Positions 1 through 4,694 of a stretch of 6,397 bases of DNA are shown here, one piece after another. The DNA is taken from assembly GCA_964548055.1 (NCBI GenBank), contig CAZJPS010000068.1, positions 1-6,397 on the forward strand. Reading direction: 5' to 3'. Position 1 is the stretch's first letter. Each line of letters starts with the position of its first letter. The position numbers were made by a program, and so were the translations under genes. The stretch comes from CAZJPS01 sp964548055. GTDB lineage: Bacteria > Patescibacteriota > Gracilibacteria > Peribacterales > Peribacteraceae. Below the pieces are notes generated by a model. It saw only the letters and a program-made list of their open reading frames with translations. It made no database searches and had not been told where the DNA came from.

Positions 1-12
1 TCTCTGCGTATG

Positions 13-106
13 CATGGAAGGCAAACCTGCGGTTTTTCTTCCATGAACCATCTTTTCCCTCTGAGGGATCGCTTATCTGAGCAAAGCTCAGTTTCGCGAT
101 GGATGG
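13..106. other. Cluster of stem-loops, possible structured RNA or 3' UTR
   Basis: Several hairpins are packed end to end. CATGGAAG (13-20) pairs perfectly with CTTCCATG (38-45), and inside it AAACC (23-27) pairs with GGTTT (31-35). CCCT (57-60) pairs with AGGG (64-67). ATCGC (68-72) pairs with GCGAT (96-100), enclosing CTGAGC (77-82) against GCTCAG (86-91) with a three-base AAA loop. CCATC (48-52) can pair with GATGG (102-106) and close the last two into a three-way junction. No known RNA family (tmRNA, RNase P, SRP, 6S) is recognisable. It could be the 3' end of an RNA or the untranslated tail of a gene lying to the left. A short open frame entering from the left edge (3-80) is also possible but looks unconvincing as protein. 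Confidence 0.35.
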
Positions 107-134
107 CTTCTGTGGTGTGAAAGATCTTGTGGGT

Positions 135-190
135 GTTCTCCCGGGGCCCCGGGAGAACTGTGTGTGTTTGTCTCTGTCTATGTGTGTATG
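135..190 (+). terminator. Perfect GC-rich palindrome followed by a GT-rich tail, probable terminator
   Basis: Positions 135-158 are a perfect 24-nt palindrome, able to form a 10-bp stem (GTTCTCCCGG with CCGGGAGAAC) around a GGCC loop. The following bases are rich in T and G (TGTGTGTGTTTGTCTCTG) with no long T run. The hairpin is strong enough for intrinsic termination of whatever is transcribed from the left. The impure T tract leaves room for another role, such as a protein-binding palindrome. Confidence 0.45.
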
Positions 191-527
191 CGTGTGTGTG
201 ACGTTGTGGATGTCGATTTGCTTTGTCTCGTCCGATGCAAATCATGTCAGTGTAGGCGTGTTATGAAATTGATCAAGATTCTGCGGTGTCTATATTTCCT
301 ATTTTTACGTGTGAATATACTTTCATCGGGAAATAATTAGAGAAACGAATGATTTCTACTTGTTCCTGATATGCACTCTTTCACCATGTTCAAATAAATT
401 TGGCAAAGAATGAGATACTCTAAATCTTAGTGTAATAGCCAAATGTACATGTTTTATGACATCTTTCATGGAAATCAAACTTGTCTTTTAAGCGATAAAG
501 TCCCCTGCCCCCTCCCCTCTTGTCCGC
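191..527. other. Gene-free spacer with no recognisable gene
   Basis: No open frame here looks like protein. The left part continues the GT-rich alternating stretch to about 208. A small inverted repeat follows, GATTTGC (215-221) against GCAAATC (237-243). From about 270 the DNA is AT-rich with no clear -35/-10 pair. The last 30 bases (500-527) are a C/T-rich tract directly before the -10 like hexamer of the first gene. Nothing else was seen. Confidence 0.5.
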
Positions 528-533
528 TACACT
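528..533 (+). promoter_or_regulatory. -10 like TACACT placed for a leaderless transcript
   Basis: TACACT fits TAnnnT and ends six bases before the GTG start at 540, so transcription would begin at or next to the start codon. No Shine-Dalgarno sequence precedes the GTG; the upstream sequence is C/T-rich. No -35 box is evident at 16-18 nt spacing. Confidence 0.45.
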
Positions 534-539
534 CTGCTC

Positions 540-2237
540 GTGCCAAAAATAGCTATTATCGCCGGAGCAGGACCTGCAGGACTCACTGCTGCGTATGAAC
601 TTCTGAAACGTACAGATATCAAACCGATTGTGTTTGAATCTACGAATGCGATAGGGGGAATTGCGCAAACATATAACTATAAAGGAAATAGGATTGATAT
701 TGGTGGACACCGCTTCTTTTCCAAAATCGATCGCGTGATGCAATGGTGGTTCAATATTCTTCCTCTTCAAGGTGCTCCCTCTGCAGATACAGAAGAAAAA
801 GATCATGATATTGATTACGCAACGGAGGCTGTTATTCAATATCTGTGTCCAGAATGTTCGGGACTAGGGACTGAGGACTCGGGACTGGGGCCAGAAAAAA
901 ATTCCGAGTCCCTAATCCCTCATCCCAAGTCCCGTTCTCAAATTCAACGCCGTCCTGCACCCGATCCAGAAAAGGAAGACGAGGTAATGCTACAACGTCC
1001 ACGTTTAAGTCGTATTTTCTATAAAAAACACTTCTTCCCCTATCCGATCGGCATCACATTTCTCGTGGCGAAGAGACTTGGGTTCATGAATACCATTCTG
1101 ATTGGCTTCTCCTATATCTGGCGGCAGATTTCTCCTCTTAAAGATGAAACATATTTAGATGCGTTCTATCGCAATCGCTTTGGTGATCGTCTCTACAAAA
1201 CTTTTTTTGAAGCGTATACGGAAAAAGTATGGGGAGTTCCCTGCAGCCAAATACGTGCCGATTGGGGGGCACAGCGTGTGAAAGGACTTTCACTCAAGCG
1301 TGCAGTGATGCATGCCATTCGCGATTTACTGAGTAGCGATTTCCAGAAAGCACAAAAGGATAGAGAGACAAGCCTCATCACTCGCTTCTATTATCCTAAA
1401 TACGGACCAGGTCAGATGTGGGAAGTGGTAGCCAAGCAAGTACAAGAATGCGGCGGCGAAGTGCATATGAAACGTAGAATTGCCGGTGTTCATCTGCAAG
1501 ATGAAAAAGTGCAGGCCGTATCTATTGAAAATATTGAAACCGGAGAAATCGAGAGGATGGAGTGTGATTATTTCTTTTCCACGATGCCTATTAAGCATCT
1601 CGTTGGAATGACCACTCCTCATCCACCTACGAGTGTAGTAGAAGTGGCAGAAGGGCTGCAGTACCGTGATTTTCTTACGGTTGGTTTGCTCCTCAAAAAG
1701 CTCCATGTACAAGAAAAAGGGAAGAAGCCCGCCACCGATGTGCCCGATAACTGGATTTATATCCAAGAAGGAGGAGTGAGGGTTGGCCGTGTACAGATTT
1801 TTAATAACTGGAGCCCGTATATGGTTGCCGACAGGAAAAAACACATCTGGATTGGACTGGAATATTTCGTGAATGAAGGTGGTGACCTCTGGATAAAACC
1901 TGATGAAGAGATGATAAAACTAGGAATACAAGAAATGGAGCAGATTGGATTTATTAAGGGAGAAGACGTGGTGGATGCGTGCGTCCTCCGTATGCCCAAA
2001 GCCTATCCCGCCTACATCGGCAGCTACGATCAACTCCATGTAGTTCAAGACTACGTGAATACGATTCCCAATTTATTTTTACTCGGTCGAAACGGCATGC
2101 ACCGCTACAACAATCAAGATCACAGCATGCTCACGGCCATGACTGCGGTGGATAATATTGTGGCAGGAAGGACGGATAAATCGAATTTATGGGAGATTAA
2201 CTTAGACATGGTGTACCACGAAGAAAAAAAGAAATGA
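540..2237 (+). CDS. FAD-dependent oxidoreductase, UDP-galactopyranose mutase/HemY-like
   Basis: The 565-aa product is a cytosolic flavoprotein of the amine-oxidase/UDP-galactopyranose mutase superfamily, often found in envelope-glycan loci; its substrate is not known. It opens with a Rossmann dinucleotide-binding fold: GAGPAG at residues 9-14 and the ribose-binding acidic residue E33 in VFES. The GGHRFFSK motif (55-62) follows. YTEKVWGVP (226-234) and WGAQRVKGLSL (242-252) are typical of this branch. The C-terminal FAD-contact segment is LFLLGRNGMHRYNNQDHS (512-529). The GTG start directly precedes MPKIAIIAGAGPAG, where the fold should begin, and a TACACT box lies six bases upstream. Between ILPLQG (73-78) and VMLQRPRLSRIFY (149-161) there is an unusually long linker. 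Residues 107-132 of it are encoded by a heptamer-repeat hairpin, giving the echo SGLGTED/SGLGPEK. That linker is low-complexity and probably a surface loop. Family assignment is firm; the reaction is not. Confidence 0.88.
   Translation: MPKIAIIAGAGPAGLTAAYELLKRTDIKPIVFESTNAIGGIAQTYNYKGNRIDIGGHRFFSKIDRVMQWWFNILPLQGAPSADTEEKDHDIDYATEAVIQYLCPECSGLGTEDSGLGPEKNSESLIPHPKSRSQIQRRPAPDPEKEDEVMLQRPRLSRIFYKKHFFPYPIGITFLVAKRLGFMNTILIGFSYIWRQISPLKDETYLDAFYRNRFGDRLYKTFFEAYTEKVWGVPCSQIRADWGAQRVKGLSLKRAVMHAIRDLLSSDFQKAQKDRETSLITRFYYPKYGPGQMWEVVAKQVQECGGEVHMKRRIAGVHLQDEKVQAVSIENIETGEIERMECDYFFSTMPIKHLVGMTTPHPPTSVVEVAEGLQYRDFLTVGLLLKKLHVQEKGKKPATDVPDNWIYIQEGGVRVGRVQIFNNWSPYMVADRKKHIWIGLEYFVNEGGDLWIKPDEEMIKLGIQEMEQIGFIKGEDVVDACVLRMPKAYPAYIGSYDQLHVVQDYVNTIPNLFLLGRNGMHRYNNQDHSMLTAMTAVDNIVAGRTDKSNLWEINLDMVYHEEKKK
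860..933. repeat. Inverted array of 7-nt units (GGGACTN) inside the oxidoreductase gene
   Basis: The left arm is four consecutive heptamers: GGGACTA, GGGACTG, AGGACTC and GGGACTG (860-887). The right arm is four heptamers in the opposite sense: GAGTCCC, TAATCCC, TCATCCC and AAGTCCC (906-933). The 18-nt centre (888-905) contains a run of seven A. The arms can pair as an imperfect stem of about 28 bp. The array is read through in frame as residues 107-132 without a stop. Because three heptamers make 21 nt, the peptide repeats every seven residues. Confidence 0.8.
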
Positions 2238-2335
2238 TATGGCTTGCCCGGCGTAGCCACATAGTGAGAAGTTTGATGTTATCTACAATTTTATTTGATT
2301 AATGTGGGGCGAAGTCGGGTGTACCACGAAGAAAA
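2210..2335 (+). repeat. 18-nt perfect direct repeat bracketing an imperfect palindrome
   Basis: GGTGTACCACGAAGAAAA occurs at 2210-2227, where it encodes the YHEE end of the oxidoreductase, and again at 2318-2335 in the spacer. Between them, CCCGGCGTAGCC (about 2247-2258) can pair imperfectly with GGCGAAGTCGGG (about 2308-2319), enclosing an AT-rich stretch. Possible readings are a target-site duplication around an inserted element, or duplication of the gene's 3' end. From memory, related CCCGnCGTAGCC/GGCGAAGnCGGG hairpins followed by TGTACCACGAAG recur in Patescibacteria genomes; this was not checked. Confidence 0.5.
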
Positions 2336-2357
2336 GAAAAAATAATGTACTTCCTGC

Positions 2358-2363
2358 TAGGAT
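2358..2363 (+). promoter_or_regulatory. -10 like TAGGAT before the GTG start of the SGNH hydrolase
   Basis: TAGGAT ends seven bases before the GTG at 2371, the same arrangement as at the other starts. AGGA within it (2359-2362) could instead serve as a weak ribosome binding site, eight bases from the GTG. Either reading favours the GTG at 2371 over the in-frame ATG at 2302, which has neither signal. Confidence 0.4.
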
Positions 2364-2370
2364 AGGCTGC

Positions 2371-3549
2371 GTGTCTTCTGCTCGCTCTTGGCTCCTGGCA
2401 ATTCTCTCGATCGGACTTTCTTTAGTAGTAGGAATTGTTGTGATTGAAATTTTGCTGAGAATTATCGGTATTGGCTATCCCACATTCACCCAATTAGACT
2501 CTCAAACCGGATTTTCTTTAAGACCTGGCGCTTCAGGATGGCAAACAGATGAAGGAAAGGCCTACATAGCTATTAATAGTTTTGGAATGAGAGATAAAGA
2601 ATATTCTCTCAAGAAACCTGCGAATACTTTGCGTATTGCAGTACTGGGTGATTCATTTACAGAAGGAAGACAAGTGGACTTAGAAGAAACGTTTCCAAAA
2701 ATGATGGAATCAGATTTGGCATCATGTTCATCTTTGAATGATCAGAAAGTGGAAGTGTTGAATTTTGGAGTATCAGGCTTTGGGACAACACAAGAACTTC
2801 TGCAGCTCAAAGATCGAGTATGGCAATTTGAACCAGATATCGTACTGCTGGCATTCACCACAGGGAATGACGTGCGCAATAACTCGTATGCACTGGAAAA
2901 AAGTGATCAGAAGCCGTATATCAAAAAGGAAAATGGATTGTACGTGCTGGATACTTCATTTTTACAATCCCCTTTCTACCTCAAACAACAGACCTTCAAG
3001 CATCGATTCTCTTCTTTTGTACTCAGGCACTCCAGAATTCTGCAACTTGTGCGCAGAGTGATGGCAGGAGCACAGCAGAAAGCGACATCACCTACAGAAG
3101 CTACTGCAGGACAAGAAATAGGCATTGATGATGCGATCTACAAAAATCCTGAAGGCGACTGGATAGATGCATGGGATATCACAGAGCATCTACTTGGAGA
3201 GATAACAAAAGATGTGCGCTCGCACTCAGCAATATTCGCGATTGCGACACTCAGCAATAGCATCCAAGTTCATCCAGATCCTGCTGTACGCGTTGCATTT
3301 ATAAAAAATCTGGGTGTGACAGACCTGTTTGAACCTGAGAGAAAGATGACAGAGATCGCGAGCAGACTTCAGGTTCCCATTCTCACACTTGCCGAGCCAC
3401 TACAAGCAGAAGCTGAACGAACTGGCACCTTCTTTCATGGATTTGAGAAGTTTGGACTCGGCTCAGGGCATTGGAATGAGGCAGGACACAAAGAAGCAGG
3501 GAAGCGGATTGCTAATTTTTTGTGTAATACGGTAGAGAGTAGTACGTAA
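2371..3549 (+). CDS. SGNH/GDSL-family hydrolase with N-terminal membrane anchor
   Basis: From the GTG at 2371 the product is 392 aa. A hydrophobic helix (residues 7-25, flanked by R5 and R30) is a signal anchor, so the catalytic domain probably faces outward. SGNH blocks appear in order: GDSFTEG with the nucleophile Ser95, NFGVSGFGTTQE (block II), TTGND with Gly165-Asn166-Asp167 (block III), and GHWNEAGH with His367 and His373 near the C-terminus (block V). The Asp usually found two residues before the block V His is Ser365 here. Such proteins are esterases or acyl-transfer enzymes acting on glycans or lipids. An in-frame ATG at 2302 would add 23 residues, but those codons come from the repeated GGCGAAGTCGGGTGTACC spacer and have no start signal, so the later start is preferred. 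The gene precedes a DUF5989/SxtJ/carbamoyltransferase set, where SGNH hydrolases are frequent partners. Substrate unknown. Confidence 0.85.
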   Translation: MSSARSWLLAILSIGLSLVVGIVVIEILLRIIGIGYPTFTQLDSQTGFSLRPGASGWQTDEGKAYIAINSFGMRDKEYSLKKPANTLRIAVLGDSFTEGRQVDLEETFPKMMESDLASCSSLNDQKVEVLNFGVSGFGTTQELLQLKDRVWQFEPDIVLLAFTTGNDVRNNSYALEKSDQKPYIKKENGLYVLDTSFLQSPFYLKQQTFKHRFSSFVLRHSRILQLVRRVMAGAQQKATSPTEATAGQEIGIDDAIYKNPEGDWIDAWDITEHLLGEITKDVRSHSAIFAIATLSNSIQVHPDPAVRVAFIKNLGVTDLFEPERKMTEIASRLQVPILTLAEPLQAEAERTGTFFHGFEKFGLGSGHWNEAGHKEAGKRIANFLCNTVESST

Positions 3550-3562
3550 CGATCTTTTTGCT

Positions 3563-3597
3563 GCTAATCGCTTGCCGCTAACCGCTAGCCGCTTCCA
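3563..3597. repeat. Direct array of 7-nt units (GCTNNYC)
   Basis: Four heptamers in register, GCTAATC, GCTTGCC, GCTAACC and GCTAGCC (3563-3590), are followed by a degenerate fifth, GCTTCCA (3591-3597). The array fills much of the gap between the hydrolase stop and the next gene. No opposite arm is seen nearby. The same unit forms the inverted array near 4605-4655. Confidence 0.75.
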
Positions 3598-3608
3598 CAG
3601 GTCGATGT

Positions 3609-3614
3609 TAGTAT
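3609..3614 (+). promoter_or_regulatory. -10 like TAGTAT before the DUF5989 gene
   Basis: TAGTAT ends seven bases before the ATG at 3622, with no Shine-Dalgarno sequence between them. A -35 box is not evident; the heptamer array occupies that position. Confidence 0.4.
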
Positions 3615-3621
3615 TCCCGCG

Positions 3622-3780
3622 ATGAGTAAGTTCTCCATCTTTAGCGAACTGTGGCAATTCATGCGCGTACGGAAGAAATTTTGGCTGTTACCAATTTTGA
3701 TGCTGATAGCATTGCTGGGAATTCTTCTACTGTTTGCTCAAACCTCAGCACTGGCACCGTTTATTTATACTCTCATTTAA
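3622..3780 (+). CDS. DUF5989 family small membrane protein (SxtK-like)
   Basis: A complete 52-aa protein. It begins MSKFSIFSELWQFMRVRKKFWLLP, a basic amphipathic N-terminus, followed by one membrane-spanning helix (about residues 21-40) and the tail QTSALAPFIYTLI. This pattern matches the DUF5989 family as I know it; its members are about 50 aa and sit beside SxtJ-like proteins and carbamoyltransferases. In the saxitoxin cluster the equivalent is SxtK. Biochemical function is unknown; it is presumably a membrane partner of the carbamoylation machinery. It lies 72 bases after the hydrolase, across the heptamer array, and has its own -10 like box. No Shine-Dalgarno sequence is visible. Confidence 0.85.
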   Translation: MSKFSIFSELWQFMRVRKKFWLLPILMLIALLGILLLFAQTSALAPFIYTLI

Positions 3781-3790
3781 GCAAAATAGA

Positions 3791-3816
3791 GAGAAATCAT
3801 TCTCGTGTATTATTTT
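3791..3816 (+). terminator. Weak hairpin with T-rich tail after the DUF5989 gene
   Basis: GAGAA (3791-3795) pairs with TTCTC (3800-3804) around ATCA, followed by GTGTATTATTTTT. The stem is only 5 bp and the T run is late, so termination between the DUF5989 gene and the convergent - strand gene is plausible but weakly supported. Confidence 0.25.
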
Positions 3817-4307
3817 TGTGATTCTAAGAATCCAAGTTCCGTGAGACGTTCACGGACCGCAAGCCGAACCCCTATCAGGGTTCGTATGTAAGAGAGGATT
3901 TCAATATTGTTCCGTATTAATTCCAATGTCTGACCCCAAAAAAATACATTCATAAAGAATTCTCTGTCATTTTCTAGTGCATGCTTTGGCAATTGGTTGC
4001 CTCGTTGCTGCTTGGCTAGATTACCAATTAGCTCCAAATTCCCTAATGCTTCTTTAATACGCTGAGTACGCTTCTCCGCAATAGACGAATAAACACTTAC
4101 ATTTTCATCTTCATTACCGGATTGAATCAATATCGTTGCAAATTGCGACAGTGCCCCTCGAGCCGCCTCTGCTCTTGCTTGGATCTCAGAATCTATTTTA
4201 ACTGTATCGCCTTTGAAACTTGTTAATTTTTTTATAAAAGACAGCGTATCTACACAATCGCCTGTATTGTTTAACCATTCTTTTAACGCGTCATGATGAG
4301 ATCTCAT
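3810..4307 (-). CDS. Hypothetical helical protein on the opposite strand
   Basis: A complete 165-aa open frame, ATG to TAA, that I do not recognise. The sequence is charged, probably mostly alpha-helical and soluble, with no signal peptide or membrane helix. Stretches such as IDSEIQARAEAARGALSQFATILI and FFWGQTLELIRNNIEILSYIRTLIGVRLAVRERLTELG look like long amphipathic helices, so a helical bundle is likely. Evidence that it is a real gene: it fills an otherwise empty gap, its composition is protein-like, and upstream of the ATG there is a TTGACT box, a 16-nt spacer and TAGCAT ending six bases before the ATG. It appears more AT-rich than its neighbours and splits genes that usually stand together, which suggests later arrival. 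A 12-bp palindrome covers its start codon. Function unknown. Confidence 0.6.
   Translation of the reverse strand: MRSHHDALKEWLNNTGDCVDTLSFIKKLTSFKGDTVKIDSEIQARAEAARGALSQFATILIQSGNEDENVSVYSSIAEKRTQRIKEALGNLELIGNLAKQQRGNQLPKHALENDREFFMNVFFWGQTLELIRNNIEILSYIRTLIGVRLAVRERLTELGFLESQK
4296..4307. promoter_or_regulatory. 12-bp palindrome over the start codon of the - strand gene
   Basis: ATGAGATCTCAT is a perfect palindrome whose end is the ATG of the - strand gene. In a leaderless transcript it would be the first 12 bases, so it could be an operator or an RNA-level feature. A palindrome this short can also arise by chance. Confidence 0.2.
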
Positions 4308-4313
4308 AATACT

Positions 4314-4341
4314 ATGCTAGTATAATATATTTATTAGTCAA
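4314..4341 (-). promoter_or_regulatory. Promoter of the - strand gene: TTGACT, 16 nt, TAGCAT
   Basis: Read on the - strand, TTGACT (4336-4341) is a good -35 box. After 16 bases comes TAGCAT (4314-4319), then six bases and the ATG. This is the only start in the window with a plausible -35 box as well, and it again predicts transcription beginning at the start codon. Confidence 0.5.
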
Positions 4342-4366
4342 ATAACCATTTGCGCTTATTTTGGTC

Positions 4367-4372
4367 TACTAT
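4367..4372 (+). promoter_or_regulatory. -10 like TACTAT before the SxtJ-like gene
   Basis: TACTAT ends six bases before the ATG at 4379 and no Shine-Dalgarno sequence is present. A perfect TATAAT also lies further up (4321-4326) but has no matching -35 box and would give a leader of about 45 bases. Confidence 0.4.
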
Positions 4373-4378
4373 AAACAT

Positions 4379-4603
4379 ATGACCCTTCCACCTCCCCTCT
4401 CGTGGCTTTGGAATGGCTGGATGGCCTTCAGTAAAATTCTGGGGCGTGTGATGAGTGCCATTATTCTTACGATACTGTGGTTTGTGGGATTTGGGATGTA
4501 CGCCATGATTTTAAAAATTGGATCACTATTCAAACAGAAAGAAACTCTGAGCACATATTGGATTGATGCGTTCCCAGATCAAGATCTTAAACGGCAATTT
4601 TAA
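4379..4603 (+). CDS. Short SxtJ-like membrane protein
   Basis: A 74-aa protein starting MTLPPPLSWLWNGWMAFSKILGRV, followed by one membrane helix (about residues 25-47) and a polar tail ending STYWIDAFPDQDLKRQF. The W-x-x-W-M-x-F/L-x-x-x-L-G-R pattern before a membrane helix recalls the C-terminal half of SxtJ-family proteins, which accompany O-carbamoyltransferases. Here the protein is short, with only that half present. A TTG at 4361 would add six residues, but the ATG at 4379 is preferred because TACTAT lies six bases upstream and PPPLSWLW then sits near the N-terminus. It is 92 bases from the carbamoyltransferase. The assignment rests on context plus this pattern; the biochemical role is unknown. 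Confidence 0.65.
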   Translation: MTLPPPLSWLWNGWMAFSKILGRVMSAIILTILWFVGFGMYAMILKIGSLFKQKETLSTYWIDAFPDQDLKRQF

Positions 4604-4604
4604 A

Positions 4605-4655
4605 AGCGGTTAGCGATAAGCTTTGGAATAATGGATAGGCTAGCCGCTGATCGCT
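4605..4655. repeat. Inverted array of 7-nt units (GCTNNYC)
   Basis: The left arm is AGC, GGTTAGC, GATAAGC (4605-4621), the heptamer read in reverse complement. The right arm is GCTAGCC, GCTGATC, GCT (4639-4655), read directly. They are separated by 17 AT-rich bases. The arms can fold into a hairpin of about 17 bp with several mismatches. It lies directly after the SxtJ-like stop codon and before the carbamoyltransferase, so it may act as an attenuator or partial terminator, or simply be a repeat of the same family as 3563-3597. Confidence 0.7.
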
Positions 4656-4694
4656 CTACACCGCCAACCTTCACTCCCTACCGACCGCTCTCTC

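Noticed and set aside
1..120. Short open frames entering from the left edge (frames ending at 80 and 120), as the tail of an upstream gene
   Set aside because: They are only 25-39 codons, not recognisable as protein, and overlap tightly paired hairpins that suggest RNA or an untranslated region.
500..520. G-quadruplex on the - strand in the C-rich tract
   Set aside because: Only three G runs of adequate length are present, so the four-run requirement is not met; more simply a C/T-rich upstream region.
420..839. 139-aa frame on the - strand
   Set aside because: It overlaps the start and N-terminal FAD-binding region of the clearly real oxidoreductase gene and has a Cys/Ser-rich low-quality composition.
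1326..1844. 172-aa frame on the - strand
   Set aside because: It is antisense within the oxidoreductase gene with no family resemblance; an antisense shadow.
4321..4326. Perfect TATAAT as the main promoter of the SxtJ-like gene
   Set aside because: No -35 box or extended -10 at the right spacing, the area is generally AT-rich, and TACTAT at 4367 matches the arrangement of the other genes better.
860..4655. Heptamer arrays as a CRISPR array
   Set aside because: Units are 7 nt with no unique spacers of 25-40 nt, no repeated 20-40 nt direct repeat, and no cas genes nearby.
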